DNA from: Amycolatopsis sp. DSM 110486
Lineage (GTDB): Bacteria; Actinomycetota; Actinomycetes; Mycobacteriales; Pseudonocardiaceae
Assembly: GCF_019468465.1 (NCBI RefSeq)
Contig: NZ_CP080519.1
Location: 5,722,001 to 5,786,000, forward strand
Length of the DNA stretch: 64,000 nucleotides
Direction of reading: 5' to 3'
This document shows, piece by piece, positions 51,008 through 60,481 of the stretch (positions are counted from its first letter, which is position 1; the number at the start of each line of letters is the position of its first letter). Under the pieces are notes generated by a model. The model had not been told where the DNA came from. It searched no databases and saw only the letters and a list, made by a program, of their open reading frames with translations. A program made the position numbers and the translations under genes.

Positions 51008-51505
51008 ATGATCATCGAAGGCCCGCGCGTCCGCCTGCGTCCGCTCACGCGTGACGATCGGCAGCGCGCCCAGGAAATCCTGTCCACACCCGAAGTCGCC
51101 CGATGGTGGGGCGAAGCCGAGCCCGAGGTCGAAACCCTCCTCGAGGAGGAAGCCGGCTACTCCAGCTACGCCATCGAACTCGACGGGGACGTCATCGGGC
51201 TCATCCAGAGCTCCGAAGAACTCGACCCGCAGTACCGCCACGCCGGCATCGACATCGCCGTCGACCCGGCCCACCATGGCCACGGCAACGGCCCCGAGGC
51301 GATCCGCGTGCTCGCGCAGCACCTGTTCGCCCAGGGCCACCACCGGCTCACGATCGACCCGGCCGCCGCGAACGAGAAGGCCGTGCACGTGTACACCAAG
51401 CTCGGCTTCCGGCCCGTCGGCCTGCTGCGCCAGTACGAACGCGGCCCCGACGGCACCTTCCACGACGGCCTGCTGATGGACCTCCTGGCGGGCGAGCTCA
51501 GGTGA
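51008..51505 (+). CDS. GNAT N-acetyltransferase, AAC(6')-like
   Basis: 165 residues with a GNAT fold: MIIEGPRVRLRPLTRDD start, EVARWWGEAEPEVETLLEEE near residue 40, GIDIAVDPAHHGHGNGPEAI (motif A with a diverged acetyl-CoA loop HGHGNG) and NEKAVHVYTKLGFRPVG (motif B). The overall pattern resembles bacterial AAC(6')-type and RimL-like acetyltransferases, so an aminoglycoside or a protein N-terminus could be the acceptor; the sequence does not decide. ATG 51008 or GTG 51005 may start it, with GAGAGGA just upstream. It converges with the IclR gene with an 8-nt overlap. Confidence 0.8.
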   Translation: MIIEGPRVRLRPLTRDDRQRAQEILSTPEVARWWGEAEPEVETLLEEEAGYSSYAIELDGDVIGLIQSSEELDPQYRHAGIDIAVDPAHHGHGNGPEAIRVLAQHLFAQGHHRLTIDPAAANEKAVHVYTKLGFRPVGLLRQYERGPDGTFHDGLLMDLLAGELR

Positions 51506-52262
51506 CCGGCAGCTGCTGCGAAAGCCGGTCGGCGATCTTCTGCACCACCGGCGCGATGCTCGCCACCGCGTCCGCGGTCAGCCGGCCGGACGGACCGGAC
51601 ACGGACACCGCCGCGGGTACCGGCATGCCGGGCACCGCGACGGCGATGCACCGGACCCCGAGCTCCTGCTCGGCCTCGTCCAGCGCGTAACCCTGCGACG
51701 CGATGCGCGTGAGCTCGTCGGCGAGCGAAGAAGGGTCGGTGAAGGTGTGTTCGGTGTACGCGGGCATGCCCGTGCGCGCCAGAAGCGCCGCGACGTCGTC
51801 GGCGGGCAGCTGCGCGAGCATCGCCTTGCCGACCCCGGTGCCGTGGGGCAGCAGGCGCCGGCCGACTTCGGTGAACATGCGCATGGAGTGCTTGGAGGGC
51901 ACCTGGGCCACGTACACGACCTCGTCGCGCTCCAGCACGGCGAGGTTGGCCGTCTCGCCGACCTCCTCCACGAGTTCGACCAGCAACGGCCGCGCCCACG
52001 AGCCGAACTGCATGCTCGCGTTCTCGCCGAGGCGGATGAGCCGCGCGCCGAGGGCGTAGCGGCGGTTGGTGTTCTGCCGGACGTACCCGAGGTCCACGAG
52101 GGTGCGGATCAGCCGGTGAATGGTCGGCATCGGCAGCCCCGACAGGGTCGCGAGCTCCGACAGGCTGGCCTCCCCACCCGTGTCCGCGAGGTGCTCCAGC
52201 AGCTCGAACGCGCGCTGCAGGGACTGGACGCCGCCGTCCCGTCCGCCTTTCTCAGCTGCCAC
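51498..52262 (-). CDS. IclR-family regulator (AllR-like), probable regulator of aceB
   Basis: 254 residues. The winged HTH is SLSELATLSGLPMPTIHRLI (about 33-52) with QSLQRAFELLEHLADTG before it. The effector domain has ETANLAVLERDEVVYVAQVP, RLLPHGTGVGKAMLAQLP and the C-terminal GVRCIAVAVPGMPVPAAVSV, close to AllR/glyoxylate-type IclR proteins. It diverges from malate synthase over a 121-bp gap containing the dyad TTCCGCTATGCAGAA, so glyoxylate- or allantoate-responsive control of aceB is likely by analogy with AllR of Streptomyces and Escherichia coli. Confidence 0.9.
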   Translation of the reverse strand: MAAEKGGRDGGVQSLQRAFELLEHLADTGGEASLSELATLSGLPMPTIHRLIRTLVDLGYVRQNTNRRYALGARLIRLGENASMQFGSWARPLLVELVEEVGETANLAVLERDEVVYVAQVPSKHSMRMFTEVGRRLLPHGTGVGKAMLAQLPADDVAALLARTGMPAYTEHTFTDPSSLADELTRIASQGYALDEAEQELGVRCIAVAVPGMPVPAAVSVSGPSGRLTADAVASIAPVVQKIADRLSQQLPVT

Positions 52263-52305
52263 CGGTGGTCCTCCTCACAGGTCCTCTTCTTCCGAGCGTT
52301 TGAGC

Positions 52306-52320
52306 TTCCGCTATGCAGAA
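52306..52320. promoter_or_regulatory. IclR-type operator upstream of aceB
   Basis: TTCCGC-TAT-GCAGAA is a 15-bp dyad with one mismatch between arms (TTCyGC/GCrGAA), the size and form expected for IclR-family sites. It lies 63 nt before the aceB ATG and 43 nt before the regulator start, in the divergent promoter. CTATAG follows directly (52320s) and may be part of the aceB -10. Confidence 0.65.
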
Positions 52321-52383
52321 ACTATAGTCCGTCAGGTAAAAACCGTAGGGACGTTATCCAAAGTACGACTCGGGGTGTTTCGC

Positions 52384-53958
52384 ATGTCTGAAGTCCAGGT
52401 CCTCGGCGGCTCGGTGGAGCGCGGCGAAGAGATCCTGACGCCGGAAGCCCTCGCCTTCCTGGCGGGGCTCCACGACGCCTTCGCGGCGCGCCGGGACGAG
52501 CTGCTCGCGGCCCGCGGCAAGCGCCGCGAAGAGGCCCGCACGACCGGCCGGCTCGACTTCCTGCCGGAGACGAAGGAAATCCGCGAGGGCGACTGGAAGG
52601 TCGCCGAGGCGCCGCCGGCGCTGCGCGACCGCCGCGTGGAGATCACCGGTCCCACCGACCGCAAGATGACCATCAACGCCCTCAACTCCGGCGCCAAGGT
52701 GTGGCTCGCCGACTTCGAGGACGCCAACACGCCGCACTGGGCCAACGTCGTGTCCGGCCAGGTCAACCTGTCCGACGCCATCCGCGAGACCATCACGCTG
52801 GAGAGCGGCGGCAAGAGCTACGCGCTCAAGGACGACGTCGAGCACGCCACCATCGTGGTCCGCCCGCGCGGCTGGCACCTCGACGAGCGCAACCTCACCT
52901 TCGGCGGCCGCCAGGGCGTCGGCGCGCTGGTCGACTTCGGCCTGTACTTCTTCCACAACGCTGCCGAGCTGCTCAAGCGCGGCAAGGGCCCGTACTTCTA
53001 CCTGCCGAAGATGGAAAGCCACCTCGAGGCGCGGCTGTGGAACGACGTGTTCACCCACGCCGAGAAGACCCTCGGCATCGAGCACGGCACCGTCCGCGCC
53101 ACCGTGCTGATCGAGACGATCCCGGCCGCGTTCGAGATGGAGGAGATCCTCTACGAGCTGCGTGAGCACGCCTCGGGCCTCAACGCGGGCCGCTGGGACT
53201 ACCTGTTCAGCGTGATCAAGTACTTCCGCGACGCCGGTGAGAAGTTCGTGCTGCCGGACCGCAACTCGGTGACCATGACCGCGCCGTTCATGCGCGCCTA
53301 CACCGAGCTGCTCGTGGCCACCTGCCACCAGCGCGGCGCGTTCGCGATCGGCGGCATGGCGGCGTTCATCCCGAGCAAGGACCCGAAGGTCAACGAGGGC
53401 GCGTTCGAGAAGGTCCACGCCGACAAGGCGCGCGAGGCGGCCGACGGCTTCGACGGTTCCTGGGTCGCGCACCCCGGCATGGTCGCCCTCTGCAAGGAGG
53501 AGTTCGACAAGGTTCTCGGCGACCGGCCGAACCAGCTCGAGCGCACCCGTGACGAGGTCAGCGTCACCGCCGACCAGCTCCTCGACGTCGCCTCGACGCC
53601 GGGCAGCGCCACCGCGGCCGGCCTGCGCGCCGCCGTCGAGGTCGGCATCCGCTACATCGCCTCCTGGCTGAGCGGCAACGGCGCGGCGGCCATCCACAAC
53701 CTCATGGAGGACGCGGCCACCGCCGAGATCTCGCGGTCGCAGATCTGGCAGTGGGTCAAGAACGGCACCCAGCTCGACACCGGCGACACCGTTACGGCGG
53801 AGTTGGTGCGCGGCGTGCTGGCCGAGGTCCGCGGCGAGCTCTCGGCCGAGGTCAAGGAAGACGTGCTCACCCCGGCCGTCGAGCTGTTCGAGCAGGTCGC
53901 GCTCGCCGACGAGTTCCCGGACTTCCTCACGCTGCCGGCCTACGAGCACATCAAGTAA
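52384..53958 (+). CDS. aceB: Malate synthase A
   Basis: A 524-residue glyoxylate cycle enzyme condensing glyoxylate with acetyl-CoA to malate. The family signature is EHASGLNAGRWDYLFS. Other landmarks are LADFEDANTPHWANVVSGQ, VRPRGWHLDERNLTF, VLIETIPAAFEMEEILYEL (catalytic region) and the C-terminal NGAAAIHNLMEDAATAEISR. The length is normal for isoform A. ATG 52384 is used; the open frame extends upstream through the operator and is not coding there. The stop overlaps the next gene by one base (TAATG). Confidence 0.96.
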   Translation: MSEVQVLGGSVERGEEILTPEALAFLAGLHDAFAARRDELLAARGKRREEARTTGRLDFLPETKEIREGDWKVAEAPPALRDRRVEITGPTDRKMTINALNSGAKVWLADFEDANTPHWANVVSGQVNLSDAIRETITLESGGKSYALKDDVEHATIVVRPRGWHLDERNLTFGGRQGVGALVDFGLYFFHNAAELLKRGKGPYFYLPKMESHLEARLWNDVFTHAEKTLGIEHGTVRATVLIETIPAAFEMEEILYELREHASGLNAGRWDYLFSVIKYFRDAGEKFVLPDRNSVTMTAPFMRAYTELLVATCHQRGAFAIGGMAAFIPSKDPKVNEGAFEKVHADKAREAADGFDGSWVAHPGMVALCKEEFDKVLGDRPNQLERTRDEVSVTADQLLDVASTPGSATAAGLRAAVEVGIRYIASWLSGNGAAAIHNLMEDAATAEISRSQIWQWVKNGTQLDTGDTVTAELVRGVLAEVRGELSAEVKEDVLTPAVELFEQVALADEFPDFLTLPAYEHIK

Positions 53959-55154
53959 TGCGGGACGGCAGGCTCACCGAGGACGTCTACACCGCCGCCG
54001 ACGCGCGCCTGGCCGAGGCCGACGCGCGCGTCGCGGCGCTGTACCCCGGTGAGCCGCCGGGCCGCCGCCCCGTGCACACCGTGTACGTGCCGGCGTCGGA
54101 GTACCGCACGCGCCTGGTCGCCGACTGGGGCAAGCAGGCCATGCGGGTGTTCGTCGAGCGCGGCGACGTGCTCGGCCTCGACGCGGACGTCGCCGAGCGC
54201 GTGCGGACGAAACTGCTCACCGAGCCGATCGAGGACCTCCGAATCGACTTCGAGGACGGCTACGGCAACCCGGGCGACGAAGCCGAGGACGCCGCCGCCC
54301 TGGCCGCCGGGCAGACCCTGGCGACCACAGGCGGCACGCCGTTCGTCGGCATCCGCTTCAAGAGCTTCGAAGCCGCCACGCGCCGGCGCGGCATCCGCAC
54401 ACTGGACCTGTTTCTGACCGGTTTGCTCAGCAACGGCGACCTCCCCAACGGCTTCGTGGTCACGCTGCCGAAGGTCACTGCCGTCGAGCAGGTCTCGGTG
54501 GCGGCCGACGTACTCGGACAGCTCGAGGTCGCCTACGGCCTGGCGGAAGGCGCGCTGCGCTTCGAGGTACAGATCGAGACCGCGCAATCGATCCTCGCCC
54601 ACGACGGCACGGTCGCAGTGGCCCGCATCATCCAGGCCGCCGCCGGCCGTTGCTCGGGCCTGCACTACGGCACCTACGACTACAGCGCGGGCCTCGGCAT
54701 CGGCGCCGCCTACCAGAGCATGGCCCACCCGGCCGCCGACTTCGCGAAGCACCTCATGCAGGTCGCGGCCGCCGGCACCGGCGTACGCCTCTCCGACGGC
54801 TCCACCAACCGCCTGCCGATCGGCGACGACCTGCCCGGCGCCTGGGCCGAACACCTGCGCCTGGTCCGCCGCTCCCTGGAAAACGGCTTCTACCAGGGCT
54901 GGGACCTGCACCCGAACCAGCTGCCGACGCGCTTCGCCGCCACCTACGCCTTCTACCGCGAAGGCTTCCCCACCGCGGCAAAACGCCTCAGCGACTACGC
55001 CTCCCAAACGTCGTCCGGCGTCCTCGACGAACCCGCCACCGCCGCCGCCCTCGCCCACTACCTCCTCGGCGGCCTCCACTGCGGCGCCCTGGAAGCGGCC
55101 GAACTCCCCTTCGACGCCGCGACCCTCGACCGCTACGCCCGCCGCCTCACCTGA
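53958..55154 (+). CDS. CitE/HpcH-like aldolase (DUF6986 type) coupled to aceB
   Basis: A 398-residue TIM-barrel protein related to HpcH/HpaI aldolases and citrate/malyl-CoA lyases. The metal-binding acidic motif is DLRIDFEDGYGNPGDEAEDA (about 95-115), the glutamate strand is FEVQIETAQSIL, and GTYDYSAGLGIGAAYQSMAH is typical of the group. NGFYQGWDLHPNQLPTRFA near residue 315 is a further conserved part. Proteins of this type (DUF6986) often follow malate synthase in actinobacteria; the exact reaction is unproven, but the fold and context suggest making or removing glyoxylate or a malyl/ureido intermediate. The ATG shares a base with the aceB stop. Confidence 0.85.
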   Translation: MRDGRLTEDVYTAADARLAEADARVAALYPGEPPGRRPVHTVYVPASEYRTRLVADWGKQAMRVFVERGDVLGLDADVAERVRTKLLTEPIEDLRIDFEDGYGNPGDEAEDAAALAAGQTLATTGGTPFVGIRFKSFEAATRRRGIRTLDLFLTGLLSNGDLPNGFVVTLPKVTAVEQVSVAADVLGQLEVAYGLAEGALRFEVQIETAQSILAHDGTVAVARIIQAAAGRCSGLHYGTYDYSAGLGIGAAYQSMAHPAADFAKHLMQVAAAGTGVRLSDGSTNRLPIGDDLPGAWAEHLRLVRRSLENGFYQGWDLHPNQLPTRFAATYAFYREGFPTAAKRLSDYASQTSSGVLDEPATAAALAHYLLGGLHCGALEAAELPFDAATLDRYARRLT

Positions 55155-55569
55155 CGCCCCTCTGAACGCACCCCAACGCGGCGTTCGTTGCGCTCACCGC
55201 GCCCAATGCGGCGTTCGTTGCGCCCAACGCACCGAACGCCACAATTGAAGTGCTTTGACGCCCCACTCACCGCCGCCCGCCTGCCAAATCGGCCCCCACC
55301 CAGGCCGCGTTCACCCTCATGACCGCCGCCCAATCACGCGACGGAACCCTGCACCCAGACCCGCCCCGGCACCCCGATCCGAAGCCTTCTTGCGGACGGC
55401 TCACCGGCGGTCAACACAATCCAGCTTCGGGGTGCACACCCCACGCAACACGCCCTGCGAGGACCAGAAACCACACAGAGCTGACTGCACCCGCAACCCA
55501 TCCAACCCACCCCAGGTAGGCTCGCTGCCGTCTTTCTGGTGTGGGGTGGGAAAGGAAAAACGCGACACC
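55155..55569. other. Intergenic region before htpG
   Basis: 415 bases without a credible gene. It holds a 30-bp tandem repeat (55171-55230). The last 120 bases should hold the htpG promoter and a ribosome site (GGGAAAGGAAA, about 55548-55558). I see no CIRCE-type GCACTC-N9-GAGTGC or HAIR heat-shock element. Confidence 0.5.
55171..55230. repeat. 30-bp imperfect tandem repeat
   Basis: Two consecutive 30-bp units starting at 55171 and 55201 share the core GCGGCGTTCGTTGCGC (55179/55209) and AAnGCGG before it. Degenerate pieces (GAACGC) flank both sides. The core contains the dyad-like GCGTTCG/CGAACGC words that also occur just outside the array. Confidence 0.75.
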
Positions 55570-57513
<1,944 letters not shown>

Positions 57514-57521
57514 CCACCGGT

Positions 57522-57564
57522 CCGTGAAGGGCACCTTGCGGGAAACCCAAGGTGCCCTTCACGG
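57522..57564. terminator. Bidirectional terminator between htpG and pucR-type gene
   Basis: CCGTGAAGGGCACCTTG (57522-57538) and CAAGGTGCCCTTCACGG (57548-57564) form a perfect 17-bp stem with a 9-nt loop in the 55-bp gap between convergent genes. Stems built on the GTGAAGGGCACCTT word are frequent terminators in related actinomycetes, as far as I recall. Confidence 0.9.
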
Positions 57565-57568
57565 CGTT

Positions 57569-58963
57569 TCAGGACTCCGAGGTCAGCGCCAGGTAGACGT
57601 CGACCTGCGCGACGAAGTCCGTGAGGTCCACGCCGAGCAGCTCGGCGGCGCGGCCGATGCGGTAACGCAGGGTGTTCACGTGGATGTGCAGGGTTTTCGC
57701 CGCGCGCGTGGGGGAGCCGGAGCACTCGAGGAACACGCGCACGGTGCGCACGAGGTCCGAGTGCTGCTCGGCGTCGTAGTCGAGCAGTGGCCCGAGCAGG
57801 CGCCGGCGCAACGCGGCGCGCAGGTCGGTGGACGCGCCGGCGAGCAGGAGCTGGTGCACGCCGAGCGCGGCGGCGGGCACGACCACCACGTCGCCTTCCC
57901 GGTCGGCCGCAAGGGAAAGCGCGTGGCGCGCGACTTCGAACGCGCCGCGTGACTCCGCCGCGGGCACGGCATCGCTGACGCCGGCGAGGATCCGCGTCGC
58001 GCGCAGCAGGGGTTCCACTGTGGACAGAGCGGTCACCGCGTCGTCGGCCCAACCGGCGGGCCACGAACCGTCGTCGGCGACGAGGGCGAGCGCCTCCGTG
58101 TGGTCGCGGCTGCCGGTCGGGGTGACGGCTCTCCCGGTGGTGGCCAGGAGTTCGGCGAGGACGTCGTCGGCCTCTGCGCTGTCCTCGGTCCGCAGGGCGA
58201 CCGCGCGGACGTTCCCGCCGAGCGGCGCCGGCGACGGACGCGACCGTGCGCGAGCCAAACCGACCAGCCCGGCCAGCTCCTCGGCGAGCTCGGTCTGCGC
58301 GGTGCTCAGCGGTCCGTCCACGGCGAGCAGCCACGGCACCGCGTGGCGGCTCTCCACCGGCAGCACGGTCAGGCCGCCCGCCGCCGTCGGGCGGGCGCGG
58401 GCGGCGGCGAACTGGCGCACGGGCTCGGCCGCCGATACCGGCAGCGCCGCCGTGCCGGCCACCACGCGGGGCACGCCCGAGAGGACCCAGCACGCCGTGC
58501 CGAGCTCCTTGGCTGCGCGGGCCAGCAGGTCTTCCAGCGGCGCGTCCTCCGCGGCGGCGGTGAGCAAGCGTTTGCGCGCTCCGTCGGCGGCGGCCGCGAG
58601 TGCGAGCACCACGCGCTCGGTGACCACGGCGAACGACAGGTCCGGTGGCACTTCCAGCAGCGGGACGCGGTGGCGCGCGCACGTGTCGATGACGTCTTCG
58701 GGAATGCTGCCGGCGTCGGCGCCCGACGCGGCCAACGCGGCGGCGCCCCCGGCCGCGAGCGCCGCCACGAACGGCTCGGCGTCGCCCGGCGCGCGCCACC
58801 ACAGCAGCCCGGACAGCACGAGCTCACCCGCCGTCAGGTAGCGGCCCGGGTCGGGCAGCTCGGTCACGTAGATCCGCGTGACGGCGCGGTCGAGCAGGTC
58901 CTCGGCGGTGCTCGGGTGCGGGCGCAGGCCGGGCAGGCCCAGCAGGGTTCTCACGGTCGTCAT
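57569..58963 (-). CDS. PucR-family purine catabolism regulator
   Basis: 464 residues. The N-terminal PucR domain (about 1-125) has VRTLLGLPGLRP, YVTELPDPGRYLTAGELVLS and RHRVPLLEVPPDLSFAVVTE. A GAF/GGDEF-like middle follows, and the C-terminal HTH is SPTRAAKTLHIHVNTLRYRI GRAAELLGVDL-like, the PucR-specific DNA-binding region. Its divergence from the xanthine dehydrogenase/8-oxoguanine deaminase genes points to control of purine breakdown. ATG 58963 is preferred; an ATG seven codons upstream (58984) is less likely. Confidence 0.9.
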   Translation of the reverse strand: MTTVRTLLGLPGLRPHPSTAEDLLDRAVTRIYVTELPDPGRYLTAGELVLSGLLWWRAPGDAEPFVAALAAGGAAALAASGADAGSIPEDVIDTCARHRVPLLEVPPDLSFAVVTERVVLALAAAADGARKRLLTAAAEDAPLEDLLARAAKELGTACWVLSGVPRVVAGTAALPVSAAEPVRQFAAARARPTAAGGLTVLPVESRHAVPWLLAVDGPLSTAQTELAEELAGLVGLARARSRPSPAPLGGNVRAVALRTEDSAEADDVLAELLATTGRAVTPTGSRDHTEALALVADDGSWPAGWADDAVTALSTVEPLLRATRILAGVSDAVPAAESRGAFEVARHALSLAADREGDVVVVPAAALGVHQLLLAGASTDLRAALRRRLLGPLLDYDAEQHSDLVRTVRVFLECSGSPTRAAKTLHIHVNTLRYRIGRAAELLGVDLTDFVAQVDVYLALTSES

Positions 58964-58968
58964 CAGGC

Positions 58969-58984
58969 TTGTAGGAAAGCACAA
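58969..58984. promoter_or_regulatory. Candidate regulator dyad in the pucR/xdh divergent region
   Basis: TTGT-N8-ACAA (58969-58984) lies 6 nt upstream of the pucR-type ATG in the 124-bp gap to the xanthine dehydrogenase genes. It is a short dyad, so the evidence is weak. Confidence 0.3.
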
Positions 58985-59087
58985 ACGGGTGGTCTTCCGC
59001 TGGGACGGCTTTCATGGCGGGGCACCGTTGCCGCGCGGGCGCGTTCGGCGTGTACTGGGACATCAGCCCGTGGGGAGGAGCTCGAGC

Positions 59088-60002
59088 GTGGATTTCCTGC
59101 GACCCGCCAACCTGGCCGAGGCGCTGGCCGTGAAGGCCGAACGCCCCGACGCGGTGCCGATCGCCGGTGGCACGGACGTGATGGTGGAGCTGAACTTCGA
59201 CCACCGCCGCCCGGCCGCGCTGCTCGATCTCACCGGCGTCGCGGAGCTGGCGGAGTGGTCCACTTCGGACGGCACTCTTTCGGACGGCGCTCTTGAGGGC
59301 AGCACTCTTTCAGACAGAACTGTGCGGCTCGGCGCGGCCGTGTCTTATTCGCGCGTGATCACGGAGTTGGGTGAACCTTTGCCCGCGTTGGCGATGGCCT
59401 CGCGCACGGTCGGTTCGCCGCAGATCCGCAACCGCGGCACGGTCGGCGGCAACCTCGGCGCCGCGTCACCGGCGGGCGACACGCATCCGGTGCTGCTCGC
59501 GCTCGGCGCGCGCGTGGAGGTGGCGTCCGTCCGGGGCACGCGCGTGCTGCCGGCGGAGGAGTTCTACCTCGGCGTGAAGCGCAACGCGCTGGAGCCAGAC
59601 GAGCTGATCACCGCCGTCCACCTGCCCGCGCACGCGGGTCCGCAGCAGTTCGCGAAGGTCGGCACGCGCAACGCGATGGTGATCGCGGTCTGCTCCTTCG
59701 CGGTGAACCTGCGGCCTTCGCAGCGCCAGGTGGGCGCCTCCGTCGGGTCCGCCGCGCCCACCCCGCGCCGAGCCCGCGCGGCCGAGGAGTTCCTCGCCGC
59801 CGAACTGCCGTGGGACGCGCCCACGGCGTTGGCGGACTCGCTCAAACGGCGCTTCGGCGAGCTCGTCGCCGAGGCCGCCGCACCGATCGACGACGTCCGC
59901 GGCAGCGCGGACTACCGCAGACACGCCCTGGCCGTGCTCGCTCGGCGCACGCTGACCTGGGCCTGGGACGAACACCGGGGGAGTGAGCGCACGTGCGCGT
60001 GA
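59088..60002 (+). CDS. Xanthine dehydrogenase FAD-binding subunit
   Basis: 304 residues. It begins DFLRPANLAEALAVKAERPD and has the FAD motifs PIAGGTDVMVEL (about 25-36) and VGSPQIRNRGTVGGNLGAAS PAGD-type sequence (about 105-125), followed by the CODH C-terminal domain (FAKVGTRNAMVIAVCSFAV). It passes electrons from the Mo/Fe-S subunits to NAD+ or another acceptor. GTG 59088 has GGGGAGGAG 9-15 nt upstream. A small serine/leucine-rich insertion (SDGTLSDGALEGSTLSD, about 60-76) looks like an expanded internal repeat. It overlaps the Fe-S subunit gene by 10 nt. Confidence 0.92.
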   Translation: MDFLRPANLAEALAVKAERPDAVPIAGGTDVMVELNFDHRRPAALLDLTGVAELAEWSTSDGTLSDGALEGSTLSDRTVRLGAAVSYSRVITELGEPLPALAMASRTVGSPQIRNRGTVGGNLGAASPAGDTHPVLLALGARVEVASVRGTRVLPAEEFYLGVKRNALEPDELITAVHLPAHAGPQQFAKVGTRNAMVIAVCSFAVNLRPSQRQVGASVGSAAPTPRRARAAEEFLAAELPWDAPTALADSLKRRFGELVAEAAAPIDDVRGSADYRRHALAVLARRTLTWAWDEHRGSERTCA

Positions 60003-60481
60003 ACGTGAACGTCAACGGCGAGGCCCGCGAGGCCGACGACGTGTGGGAAGGCGAGAGCCTGCTTTACGTGCTGCGCGAGCGGCTCGGCCTGCCGGGCTCG
60101 AAAAACGCCTGTGAACAGGGCGAATGCGGGTCCTGCACGGTGTACCTCGACGACGTGCCGGTGTGCTCGTGCCTCGTGGCGGCCGGCCAGGTCGAGGGCC
60201 ACTCGGTCCGGACCGTCGAGGGTTTGGCCGACGGCGACAAGCTGGATCCCGTGCAGCAGTCCTTCGTGGACAACGGCGCCGTGCAGTGCGGTTTCTGCAC
60301 GCCCGGTCTCGTCGTCGCGGCTCACGACCTGCTCAACCGCGTGGCGCAGCCCAGCGACGAGGAGATCCGCGAGGCGCTGGCCGGGAACCTGTGCCGGTGC
60401 ACGGGGTACGAGAAGATCCTCGACGCCGTCCGCGCCGCCGCTGTCCTGAAGGGCGACGCCGTGAAGGGTGGTGTCGCATGA
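59993..60481 (+). CDS. Xanthine dehydrogenase [2Fe-2S] subunit
   Basis: 162 residues with two [2Fe-2S] clusters. The plant-ferredoxin-like N-terminal cluster uses Cys40, Cys45, Cys48 and Cys60 (KNACEQGECGSC; VCSCL), and the C-terminal alpha-helical cluster uses Cys99, Cys102, Cys134 and Cys136 (QCGFCTPG; LCRCTGYE). This is the standard small subunit of molybdenum hydroxylases. GTG 59993 gives RVNVNVNGEA, the expected start, and overlaps the FAD gene; the stop overlaps the next ATG by 4 nt. Confidence 0.96.
   Translation: MRVNVNVNGEAREADDVWEGESLLYVLRERLGLPGSKNACEQGECGSCTVYLDDVPVCSCLVAAGQVEGHSVRTVEGLADGDKLDPVQQSFVDNGAVQCGFCTPGLVVAAHDLLNRVAQPSDEEIREALAGNLCRCTGYEKILDAVRAAAVLKGDAVKGGVA

Noticed and set aside
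51498..51505. Frameshift at the GNAT/IclR junction
   Set aside because: Both proteins have complete family lengths; the 8-nt convergent overlap is natural.
55171..55230. CRISPR array
   Set aside because: Two adjacent repeat units with no unique spacers and no cas genes in the window; it is a plain tandem repeat.
55240..55569. N-terminal extension of HtpG or separate small ORF
   Set aside because: The extension is Pro/Arg/Thr-rich and lacks homology, while the ATG at 55570 has a good ribosome site and gives the family length.
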